DNA from: Blastobasis lacticolella
Lineage: Eukaryota; Arthropoda; Insecta; Lepidoptera; Blastobasidae
Reading direction: 5' to 3'
DNA length: 64,000 nucleotides
NCBI GenBank assembly: GCA_905147135.1
Contig: LR990052.1
Location: 17,732,200-17,796,199 of the forward strand
Shown: in pieces, positions 49,853-60,077 of the stretch
How the letters are laid out: each line of letters starts with the position of its first letter
How positions within the stretch are numbered: the stretch's first letter is position 1
Notes under the pieces: generated by a model
What the model was told of the DNA's origin: nothing
Seen by the model: the letters and a program-made list of their open reading frames with translations, nothing else
Database searches by the model: none
Made by a program: the position numbers and the translations under genes

Positions 49853-52800
49853 GTAACTTCCAGCTTATGGTGTTTTTAAACAAGCGGAACCAATGAGCAA
49901 TTAGAGCCCAGAAGAGTCAGTCTAGATAAGTGTATCACGTCTTAAAGAGATTGATGTTTTATGGAGTAACTTACGACCCCTAATTTAAGAATTAAATCAG
50001 TTTTTGTACACCAGTTCCACACTTTACTGTAACAGTTTTATGAAATTGCTACTCTTTGTTGTTTAAATGTTACAATAAAGTAGATCCATTATATAATGGA
50101 GTTCCATCACGAAGCCACATAGAACACAATACCTATAACTTATTATTATTATGATTTAATTTAGTTTAAATCAAGGTGAACTGTCCAAAGTACCTAAATA
50201 AATATCTCATAGTTAGTCGAGTCACACGCGAGTATTACGTCCGTGCTGTAATATGTTGTTGTGTTCCTTATGAAGGTCATATCAGTTACTACTAGGTATT
50301 TGACATCGGCTCGGCTTCATCGGCCACCTTAGCAACACCTTATAACTTATGATTTAGTTTAGTTTACATCAAGGCGAAATATCAAAAGGTTGGTACCTTA
50401 ACAAATATCTCGTAATGTTTTGTTGTGTTCATTTTAAAGGTCATATCAATTACTACTAGGTATTTGGTTATCTGACTGAATGAATGTAGGTAGCCATATT
50501 CCAATCTGGTCAGGCTCGCGGAGGTCAAACGGCAGTAGCTCTACTGTAACCTGATCTACCAAATCCTGGATAATAGTAAAGGCGGCACCCTGGCACAGGA
50601 TAACCGTTACATTAACGCCAAAAGATTATGATCTATTATTATTATCCTACCTATTATTATATTTGGTTATGCGACTCAATATCATCATTCATTACAGGTA
50701 TTCGATTTAAAATATAGATATGGGACAGAGTATATGAGTAATAAACACAGTTTTCTCTGTATGACAGGTAATACCTTTAACAGTATCTAGCGTACCTATG
50801 TTTGAGGAGTTTTTTAATTTTCAGGCACCAACTCCACCTCCGATGTGGTTGGAACCCTTTGAAGCAGTCGACAGTCACGTCATCTGTCCACAAGTCGTCG
50901 TGCCAATGCCGGGACTTGAAACTATGAAGAGACAAGAGGATTGCCTTATCGCAAACGTTTTCGTCCCGGATACCGATGAGACCAACCTACCTGTTATGGT
51001 CATAGTGCATGGAGGAGCATATCAACTAGGTTTTGGTAATTTGGCGAAACCACTAAGTTTGGTTAAAAGTAATAAGATCATAGCAGTTACTTTTAATTAT
51101 CGACTTGGGGCTCACGGTTTTCTTTGTCTGGGAACTAAAGATGCTCCAGGAAATGCCGGTATGAAAGATCAAGTGGCGCTATTGAGATGGGTGAAAAAGA
51201 ACATTGCTAGTTTTGGTGGAAATCCAGATGATGTTACTATCGAAGGCTTCAGTGCTGGCTCTTCTGCTGTTGACTTGTTACAGTTATCGAAGACCACGAA
51301 AGGATTATTTAATAAAGTGATACCAGAAAGCGGAGCGAATGTTGCCCTATGGTCTGTCCAACTAGATCCACTACAGAATGCGAAAAATTATGCCAGACAG
51401 CTAAATTTCACTTACGTAGATGATACATACTCTCTTGAGAATTTCTACAAAAATGTACCACTCGAACTTTTGATGTCTCATTCATTTTTGACCACAAAAA
51501 ACTCCACTTTCGGGTTTTCACCTTGTGTAGAACGTGATACTGGAGTAGAGAGATTCCTTGAAGATACACCGGTTAATATTTTAAAAGAAGGCAAATATGT
51601 CAAATATCCCATGCTTTACGGATTTGCTGAAATGGAAGGGTTATTTAGATTGGGTTTTGGAGCTTTTGAAATGTGGAAAAATGACCTCAATGAAAGGTTC
51701 TCAGACTTTTTACCAGCTGACTTGCAATTCAGTAGCGACGAAGAAAAGGAGAAGGTAGCAAAAGAGGTAAAGGAATTCTATTTTGGAGATAAAGCTATAA
51801 GTGAAGAAACGATCTCGAGCTACATTGATTATTTCACTGACGTAATTTTTGCATATCCTACTTTGCGTTCACTGAAATTGCAAGCGGAAGCAGGTAATCA
51901 TAAAGTGTATCTGTACGAATATTCTTTTGTGGATGATCTTGTTTCTTCACATGCCCCGGAAGCTATTGCATATGGCATAAAAGGAGCTACTCATTGCGCA
52001 CAAACGATGGCGTTATATGAAGGTCAGATGTTCGGCCCTGACGATGAAAAAAAACTTTCTGAACGGACACGCAGTATGAAAGCTAAGATGAGAGAATTAT
52101 GGCTCAATTTTATAACTACTGGGTAAGTTATTTCAGAAACTCTTTTATATTTTGTTTTCAATTATTATTATGTCGCCAAATTATTAGAAAAATTTAACTG
52201 TGTTTATGTTTTGAAGAGCCAGTTTTCATATTTAATTTTTATTACTGATTATCCTAGGTTACATCATGACGAGCGTTGGTGGCATAATGGCTAGTGGGTA
52301 GGCCTCGTAAGCGAGAGGTACTGAGTTCGAACCTCAGTGCTGCCAAACATTACCAATGACTTTTTCATAAGTACCTATTCATATTCTGTGATATTAGCTG
52401 AACACTTTAACCTAACCCGTGCTCTTGCGGTGAGGCAATATATTGTGTAATATCCGATAGAACGCCACGATCTAGATACAATAGAGTAGAGACCAATCGA
52501 AGCAAGGCAGAATCTGCTGTCGTATGGCTATACGGCCGCTAGCCGGATAAGTTCCCCTGTTAAGAGGGTCACGGATATCAGATGGCAGTCGCTCTACTTT
52601 AATTACCTGACACCGAGCCCTCGCGCCCGTGCGCACCACCGGCATATTGATGACAATATGATTATTAGTTTTATATTATAATTATTAATGACCTACTCCA
52701 CGGTTACTCTAATATTTCCGGACTCCTGTACAAATTTTAATAGAATAATTCGAAGAAAAGTGGCCATGCGGTGTCCGGCATAGTAGAATAGCATTTTAGG

Positions 52801-54439
52801 AATTTTAGGTCTTGAAAAATTCGTAAATAATATTAAAAAACTGAAACCAATGAATAAGCGAGTGAGCGACGCAAGCTCGAAATTTTTGACATTTCGTTTC
52901 TTAAAAGCTGGAGTGACTGATAAAATCAATAAATTAATAAAGCGAGCTTGGAATTTCTTGCTTTTTGGCTCAAAAACCGGACGATAATAAAATTACAATC
53001 TCGCTACTCTCGCTCAAATATTCATTTTAACAATCACCCCAGAATCATAATGTTAGAAGCTTTGGGCGCGCTCCGATTGCTCATTTAATAATTTAAGTTA
53101 CTTTTATTAAGTTACAGAAAAAATATTTACAATTAGGAATAAAAAATAAACAATTTATTACGATCATTTTGAACTCGATCCTCTAGCACATTCAGGCATT
53201 TTCAGCTCTTAAGACCTAAAATGTCAAAAATGTCGAGCTTGCTCCGCTCGCTCATTCATGGGTTTCAGTTACTTTTTTACCATTCGTCCCCATTGCCCAT
53301 TCATTGATGTCCTTAAGTTACAATTACGAGGATCACCCATTGCTGTTAAAATCCAAAATATCCAAAATTGCAAGCTCGCTTCGCTCGCGCATTCAGACAA
53401 TGATCATCTGAGGCTTTTATAACGCAAAATGACACCAATTAAAAGCTCACTCCGCTCGCTCATTCATTCATTTATCACCATATCTTTTAGGACCTCAAAT
53501 CTCAAAACGTCAGAAATGTCGTGCTCGCTCCGGTCGCTCAGTCATACATTGATCACTCTACTAAAAGGTCCATTTTTTTAAGCTCAGACCGCTCGTTATT
53601 TTTGGCATACCTAAGTATACCTATACCGGGCAGTATAAACTTATTTTACCTTACCGTGCCCCTTACAATATCCTGCTGGGCCCCTACCTTACCCTTACTA
53701 AAACCTAACATCAAAACCTGTCCGCAATTGACGAAAATTTCAAGGAACAGACGTACCTACAATAAAAGTACATTCAATAGAAATAAGAATCTCCTCCTTT
53801 TTGATTGTCAGTTCTACTATATAACAAATATATTATATCAATAAAAAAAAATGTATCGATAAGGTCGGTTCATGTGCACAGCACTAGATTAGTCGCAAGG
53901 TGTCCTTGAGCGCGGGTGTATATCTTTCCTGAAATATTGATAAATACAAGGTTTTTCGACCTACCGGTGAAATGAAATCCCTCCTTTTGTTTTAGAAGTC
54001 TGTTCGCTTCTTGCTTTGCAATTAATTATTGTGCAAGATGACATATTTTTATCAATTTAGCACTCCGCTGAATTACGCAAGAGACTGACGGCGCGTTCGC
54101 GCCTTTTGGAAGAAACTAGCCCATTTGCTCATAGTTGTGGCGCGCCTACACCGCCCACTTAGTACTTCTAACTAGTTTGATTTTCTATGGTAGCTAGTAT
54201 TAAGCTTTAGCTTAAAATTTATTTGATTGCACAGTGCCCCAGTGCCGGCCGGTTCTGAGTACCCACCGTGGCCGGCCGCGGGCGCCGACGGCGCGCCGCA
54301 CATGTCGCTGGACGAGCGGCTAGAGCTGCGCGGGCCGCTGCTGGCGCGGCGCGCGCGCTTCTGGGACGCCGTCTACGCGGAGCACTACCGCCAGCCGGTG
54401 CCGCCGCCGCCGCCGCCGACCAAACACGCCGAGCTGTAG
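49676..54439 (+). CDS. CE5: carboxyl/choline esterase, three exons
   Basis: Join of 49676-49852, 50825-52122 and 54235-54439, giving 559 residues. Signal peptide MLLVLSLCALLAPALAQA. Oxyanion HGGAY is at 121-125, Ser202 in GFSAG, Glu330 in MEG and His449 in GATHCAQ. NFT at 253 and NST further on are potential glycosylation sites. The C-terminus is PVPPPPPPTKHAEL before TAG, predicting ER-lumen retention. Phenylalanine before the nucleophile is unusual. Intron 1 is only 972 bp and intron 2 is 2112 bp, so this is the most compact complete copy. Its nearest relative is CE6, ten kb downstream. Role: hydrolysis of carboxylic esters; the substrate is not predictable here. Confidence 0.92.
50495..50625 (+). 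mobile_element. SINE family A fragment, CE5 intron 1
   Basis: TGGTCAGGCTCGCGGAGGTC to GTTACATTAACGCC. The CE6 counterpart (60503-60580) is shorter. Confidence 0.72.
50825..52122 (+). CDS. CE5 exon 2 (catalytic core)
   Basis: A 1298-nt exon after TTTTCAG, ending before GTAAGT. The frame is also open 27 nt upstream to an ATG at 50798 within the intron. I start the exon at the conserved acceptor, because that joins exon 1 in frame exactly as in CE1 and CE2. Confidence 0.93.
52271..52658 (+). mobile_element. SINE family A, CE5 intron 2
   Basis: The tRNA-like head GTTGGTGGCATAATGGCTAG with TGAGTTCGAACCTCAG is followed by an expanded middle and the usual 3' end. It is present at the same place in CE6 (62234-62622), so it pre-dates that duplication. 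Confidence 0.8.
52840..53560. repeat. Degenerate minisatellite around GCTCGCTCCGCTCGCTCATT
   Basis: The core word, with variants, appears about six times at ~100-130 bp spacing (near 52865, 53070, 53240, 53375, 53450 and 53525). Between cores are AT-rich spacers with ATGTCAAAAATGTCG-like words. Further cores occur near 58295 and 63315. Confidence 0.7.
54235..54439 (+). CDS. CE5 exon 3 (C-terminus, HAEL)
   Basis: It follows the GATTGCACAG acceptor and completes a GGT glycine codon. It encodes APVPAGSEYPPWP, DERLELRGPLLARRARFW, six prolines, TKHAEL and TAG. It is almost the same as the CE1 and CE2 exon. Confidence 0.92.
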
Positions 54440-54954
54440 TTATTACGTTTATACTTGCTAGGACTTGCTGTTGTATTTTTTATTTTTTATATCTGATGTG
54501 GAAAAACAGCTTTGTATTTGTTGCTGCTGAATTGTTTGGTTACAATTAAATGTATTGTTACATAAATTATTGTATGTTCTACTCCTTTGCGTACTCCTAC
54601 ACTAAAGAAGTTCCGTGGGTGATATTATAAACACTAACGACTTAAACAAATGTCTTAGTGTTCTAATTCTGGTTAATTTCTTCCCTACCGTATCCTAACC
54701 CTAGCCCTACAAAGAGGGTAGGTGTACTACCCACGTAAATATACTACATGTTTTCCCTTTTCAAAGGAAAAAAAAAAACAAAGAATGAAACACAAACATA
54801 TTTCTATTATCTTATCTAAAGTACTATTATCTTTTATTATCTATAGGTAAAGTAGTTTGCATTATAGTTAAAAGTTAGTTAACATTTTTATATGTTTATG
54901 TATGTTGTTGATATTTATATATTAATTTATAACTTATTATATAGGATAAGATAA

Positions 54955-55200
54955 GGAGGAGCATATACGACTCGTAAGCCAATGGTCCCGGGTTCATATC
55001 CCGCTCCGGCCATGTACCAATGACTGTTTTCTGAGTTATGTACATTAGTTGAATACTAACCGATACTCTTACGGTGAGGGAAAACATCGTTATGAAACCT
55101 GCACATTCAGGCGACTCTATGTGTTACCATGATCCAATCTGGTCAGGTTCCCCTGGTAGCGGGGTCATGGAGGTCAGATGGCAGTCGCTCCACTGTAATT
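54955..55200 (+). mobile_element. SINE family A, cut by a hAT-like end
   Basis: The body runs from CGACTCGTAAGCCAATGG to TCGCTCCACTGTAATTACT, then stops abruptly at the ATCCGG-rich sequence. Confidence 0.78.
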
Positions 55201-55202
55201 AC

Positions 55203-55325
55203 TAGAGATGAAACGGATATCCGGTTGCTATCCGGTATCCGGCCTATCCGGAATTAATTTATTATCCGGCCGGATACCGGATAGCGGGTTGATATCCAGC
55301 CGGATACCGGATAGTAAAAAATTTA
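55203..55325. mobile_element. hAT-like terminal region, ATCCGG-rich
   Basis: TAGAGATGAAACGGATATCC starts a stretch where TATCCGG and its inverse CCGGATA alternate about a dozen times. TAGAGATG plus such subterminal repeats is typical of hAT-type ends. The other end and any transposase are not identified. Confidence 0.6.
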
Positions 55326-56172
55326 TGAAAACTCCATAAAAATGATTTTGCTCATCGACTTCCTTCATTTCTCTGAGCAGTAGCCGCGTCAATGATATTA
55401 TCCTTCAGGTCTCGTTGGACCGCCGTCAGCCAGGTGGCGTGTGGGGTCTTCCGCGGCAGCGCATCGTCGTCGACAAAGGTCTTGGCTAAAAATCCAGATT
55501 CGCCAGAAATGTATTATATGCTGTTACAATATTCATAATATGTACATCCATCATATATAATCATTTAATGCAAAATCGATGTGGTATACTAGATATTTTG
55601 TTTACAAATGATACAATCTCCATACAAATCAATCAATAGCTCTTCGTCAATCTCGCTATAACTCGAAAACGGCTAGACCGATTTATTTATTTATTTGAAT
55701 AATTCTTCTTTTGTTTTGTTGGTTATAATGCAGGGGTGATTAGTATGAAAGAAAAAAAAGGGCCCTACATACCCTTTTTTACTTTAACTTTGGTAGGTAT
55801 GATTCTCATACAGTATATCTTTCTGAATGGATCCTTTCGCACCGCGGTGCAAATCGCCCAAAAACTTTTTGTAATGGGTCGATTCGGACCGCAATGGAGA
55901 ACAAAACACTTCTCTTTTAGGATAGGTGAATTCGGACAGAGAAGATATGTAGTTTTATTGCACGTCACTTATAGTAGAACCAGGCACAAAATAACAGGAA
56001 GCACTAAATAATTTATTAGTTACATTAAGTAATAAGCCCACTACCTAAATTTTTCGTCCAATAGTTGGGTGTTAATTTCACTATAGCCGCAGTTTCTGGC
56101 GTAAAGCAAAGCAATTGGGAGTAGGTAGTTAAATCAAAACAGGGTGTAATTCATGTAAAATTATGCACAGTA

Positions 56173-56595
56173 TTGTCACATTTATCTCCAAACTTGTTGG
56201 ATGAAGGGTGGCTGTACGTGATGGGAGAAAGTCCAGATAATACCGAAGTCACTAAGTTCAACGATTATTTTGTTAAAACCTGGCTAGAACATGATATACT
56301 CTCAAAGACATGGAACACATTCAATCAAAGTGACAGAACCAATAATATGGTGGAGTCATGGAATGGAAAAATAAAGAAGATAATTCCAGAAAAACCCAAT
56401 ATTGCACAATTTCTTAAGGGAATACATAAAGATTCCAACTATTGCTCTGGTAAATTAAACAGACCAGGTGACATACAAATTTCGAAAAGAAAACCAGATA
56501 CCACTGAAATTAACCAAAGAATTCATAACATCATGCAAGAGTGGCTGGTGATATACCTATCTGTCGGCCATTGTTTGGAAAAATTAAGAGTTTAG
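56173..56595 (+). CDS. MULE-type transposase C-terminal fragment
   Basis: The frame codes for about 140 residues, with FNDYFVKTWLEH, then WNTFNQSDRTNNMVESWNGK, then IAQFLKGI. The RTNN-E-W pattern is typical of the C-terminal part of insect Mutator-like transposases. The catalytic DDE region is absent. No ATG opens the conserved part (the first in-frame one is at 56221), so this is a 5'-truncated relic inside the TIR element. Confidence 0.65.
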   Translation: MSHLSPNLLDEGWLYVMGESPDNTEVTKFNDYFVKTWLEHDILSKTWNTFNQSDRTNNMVESWNGKIKKIIPEKPNIAQFLKGIHKDSNYCSGKLNRPGDIQISKRKPDTTEINQRIHNIMQEWLVIYLSVGHCLEKLRV

Positions 56596-57058
56596 TTAAG
56601 TTTACAAGTATTTTAACTTTGTTGATTTAAAAAAATTTACGCTTGTGATTTTCAATGATTACCTAGTTATAGGTATATAATAAGCTGTGATTTAAAACCA
56701 TTACCATGTTACACCAAACAAGATAAACATCTGTTGAACAAAAATGATACCAATTATAATATACACTTGTTATAGGTAAGTGCTAAAACAAGTGTGTATT
56801 ATTTCGGAATCATTTTTGCCCAACATATGTTTATCTTGTTGTAAAAAGACAGTTAGTACTCAATCTGTGATTATGCCACGTTTAAAATCTATATTAAAAC
56901 AAAATTTAAGTATCTATTATATTGCATTTTCACTAACCACTTTTCTACACATCTGTACAAATAAATAATTGAAATTAACAAATTTTTAATATGAGTCCAA
57001 ATCGGACCTACGAAAAGAACATTGGTGGTATGAATCGACCCATTCCAAAAGATACCTT

Positions 57059-57099
57059 GGGCCATTCGCACCGCTCCAACCACGCGGTGCGAATGGCCC
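57059..57099. repeat. Perfect 16-bp hairpin in the MULE right arm
   Basis: GGGCCATTCGCACCGC (57059-57074) and GCGGTGCGAATGGCCC (57084-57099) flank a 9-nt loop. Confidence 0.95.
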
Positions 57100-57239
57100 C
57101 ATTCAGAAACAGTCTTTGGTCGATTAAAGACGACTAAAGACCCATCTTACGTGCGTCAAGGCGTGCCGCAGCCGCAGTCGCCAAACCATGGCCGCACGTA
57201 CCACCGTAGGCACGTGACAGATGTGGGCAATAGTAGATC

Positions 57240-58130
57240 TGAGGCCGATCAAATCGGCGACGGATCAGTCCCGCAAGGCCCTAATGTTGGGAATAGCACA
57301 TTTTTGTTGATGAGGAACGATCTTCCGTTTCTTTCCCACTTTGATGATTTCAGCATGTACGCAGACGACATTTGTGCAATAGTTAACGCGACTGATGCTC
57401 AGGAGCTGGGTCTGAATGTTAAAACTGTAACGTTAATATATAATAATGACCGATTGGTCGAGACCTAACGGCGTGCATCTGAATATTTACATTAAAGTCA
57501 TAGACATAGTCTTTATTTATTTTGTCATCACAATACTCATAATACTTACATTTTTCAAGTTAAAGCGGGGTAATGTACAGTATCGGTGCGGGTGAATAAT
57601 ATCCCCGTTCCGTGTGATGACGTCGCTCGTTTTGTCGGAGTTGAGTTCGATCGAATCCTCCAGTAACAAGAACACGTCGACAAACTATGTCTGAAACTAA
57701 ATTTTGCTCTCTTTGCTATCGTCAGTTTATCATGTACACTGTCGCGAAAAAACCTGGTATCTGCATACTATACTTATTTCCACTCTCACCTGGCCGATTG
57801 TATAGATCTGTGGGGGGGCAGCGAATATTACAGAAGAAGGTGGTGCAAGTTCTGTCAGGTGCGGCGCTCGATGCGCCAGCAAGACAACTGTTCATTAACT
57901 TTAACATACTAACACTGTCTTCTCTGTACAGTGGCTAAATATGTACAGCAGAACATTAAGGAGTTCCGAACCATAGGACTACGAAGCTCCTCTAAGAGAC
58001 AACATGAAAACTACTCTATCCTTGGCAATAATGGGTCCACGAGTCTATAATAGGATACCTAAAGAGATACACCTATTTTAGACAATTGAAAGCGATGCTT
58101 ACATAAAGTGCATAGTCTACTGTGCAGTAA
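57240..58130 (+). mobile_element. Decayed LINE reverse transcriptase
   Basis: SVPQGPNVGNSTFLL followed by the RNDLPF word and YADD (57358-57369) marks RT motifs B and C. After frame breaks, 57890-58080 encodes NILTLSSLY and, in another frame, YNRIPKEI, as at RT C-termini. A second RT lineage in the window; dead. Confidence 0.7.
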
Positions 58131-58601
58131 TTTCTTGATGAGTGATGCCCTTCTATCCCCTTTGTTGTTATTTTACTTAAGTATTAAATGTTTTGTTGTT
58201 TCGTGCTCGTTTTGGTAGCTCATTTATTTATTTCCTTAAGTTTCCATTGGGTGGATGATCCATTGCTGTTAAGGCCCAAAAAGTAACAAGTTTCAAGCTC
58301 GCTCCGCTCGTTAATTCATTCAAAGTCAAAGTCAAAGTAAAAAAACACAAACAGAGTCGGTCAGTGTTCGACAACGCCAAGCATTTCAACCATATTTGAG
58401 GGAACAAGGCGATCTGGCCCCCACGCCACCGCCAGACAGACCTTTAAGCGAGCATGCATCACAGATAGGTAACTGCTCCCACCCTACTCTTACTCTGCCC
58501 ATAGCCTACTCATAGGAGTAAAAAATTATAAACGTCGTAGATATAGATTTACGTTTATAATTTTTTTTCGCTGTGTATTGTCAACGGTAGGTATTTCAAA
58601 T

Positions 58602-58762
58602 TTATAAATGAAAATGAAATTAAAAAGTATTTATTGAATTAGGATTATGTTAATTAATCTATTTTCAAACGTCAAAAATCAAATGGAGAGCAAAGGGAAA
58701 GCTAAACGAGCACATCCAGGTAGGGGGCGACGCATGCAGACCGATCAGCGCGCTCGAGAGCT
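58602..58762 (+). other. Segment shared with 12060-12220
   Basis: It aligns with the CE1 downstream segment in the same orientation, ending CGACGCATGCAGACCGATCA. It is separated from CE5 by ~4.1 kb, most of which is transposon insertions. Confidence 0.7.
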
Positions 58763-58849
58763 CACTCCGCTATATTCTTTTCTTTTTTCTAGGCCTAAGA
58801 GGTTAGGAATGTGGTCCGGTACATAAGTCGTTATTGTATTGTTGACTCA

Positions 58850-59330
58850 ACGTTGCGGCCAATACATCCATACATTAAATTACACATTACATTACACTAA
58901 ACACGTGTTTACACTTCACACGTTGTATTTATCTATTTAAAACGTCTTCGTCCGTGCCTCACTCAGCAGGTTTAACTGAAAACCAGCGCCCTGGTCTCCG
59001 CCAGGGCATGTAGCTGAGTGAGGTCCCTTTTACACACCACACCACATACACATGCAACGGCTCTGTTCTTCAATTTTCTTTTATTCATATATGTTTGTCT
59101 AGTTGTTGTTTCTTCATTTGATGTTGTTTGTTATTAATTTTGTTTGCGCATTTTTATGTCACTTATTCTTAATACTTTTTTTTATTTTTTGTTTTACGGC
59201 TCTGGAGTCGAGCCACTGACCTCAAAAAATACCTATTTGGAGGTCAGTGATTCAACCCCTTTGAGCCATTTGTTATGTGTTTGTGGTGTTATTGTGTGTA
59301 AATAAATGTTTCTATTCTATTCTATTCTAT
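58850..59330 (+). mobile_element. Probable LINE 3'-UTR with TCTAT tail
   Basis: It ends in GTAAATAAATGTTTCTATTC and a (TCTAT) repeat near 59310-59330, a typical non-LTR 3' tail. A hairpin-forming pair, TGACCTCAAAAAATACC and GGAGGTCAGTGA, lies at about 59217-59252. No coding part is recognised. Confidence 0.55.
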
Positions 59331-59803
59331 ATTTTTCCAAAACTACATTAAATGGCTCTGTTAACATATTTTTTGTTTGCACATAAAAATACCGGTTTAA
59401 TATTTACGGTGACAGGGTTATAAATGTTGTTGGGTTTTGAATATTGTGCAATTAAAAAAAACTGCTTAAGATAGTGCATTTTTAATATCAGAAATTAATT
59501 GTACGTTGATTAATACGAAAATGATACCACACTCGACCTATTAAGTAAACTTAAGCATTAATAATTTTTATAATGTAGTTGGGCGGAGCGCTACTTTGAA
59601 TCCTCATCACGCATTTTGTTCCAAATTTTATTTCAAAGTGGAGTGAATGCGCCCAGTTCTTAAGGATAATTCGTTATGAGGATAAATTGCATAACAATTC
59701 CCGCTACAGTTAATATAGAAATAGTGTTAAAATTTTACGACCGTAGTCTAAATATAAAATCCAGTTGCTATGAAATCAACATAGAGAGGAAGATAATGCT
59801 AAT

Positions 59804-59822
59804 AGCCGAATCATGTTTACAT
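59804..59822 (+). promoter_or_regulatory. Conserved upstream motif, CE6
   Basis: AGCCGAATCATGTTTACAT, 79 bp before the CE6 ATG and one base different from the CE3 and CE4 motif. The following 75 bp, including CTCAGTACTCAGTGAGACG, is shared with CE5. Confidence 0.6.
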
Positions 59823-59900
59823 AACGTATCTCACCGACCAAACATGTCTTAGTAAACAGTCTCATACATAACTCAGTACTCAGTGAGACGTCAACCCATC

Positions 59901-60077
59901 ATGTTGTTGGCATTGGCATTGTGTGCGGTGCTGGCGCCGGCACTTGCGCAGGCCGAGCCCGCTTCGAGGCTGGTGCAGACCGCGCAGGGGCCCGTGCGCG
60001 GCTACCACGAGGATGGCATCTTCGTCTTCTACAGCATACCGTACGCCACCGCGCCTACTGGGCCCAACAAGTTTAAG
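59901..60077 (+). CDS. CE6 exon 1
   Basis: Fifty-nine codons ending TTTAAG before GTAACT. GC-rich in its second half, and nearly identical to CE5. Confidence 0.92.

Larger units (their letters stand above)
55819..57112 (+). mobile_element. Mutator-like DNA transposon relic
   Basis: The left (55819-55900) and right (56991-57112) ends are long imperfect inverted repeats sharing TTTCTGAATGG, TTCGCACCGCG and AATGGGTCGATT. The right arm also holds a perfect 16-bp hairpin. Between them lies a transposase fragment. The element is short and presumably dead. Confidence 0.7.
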
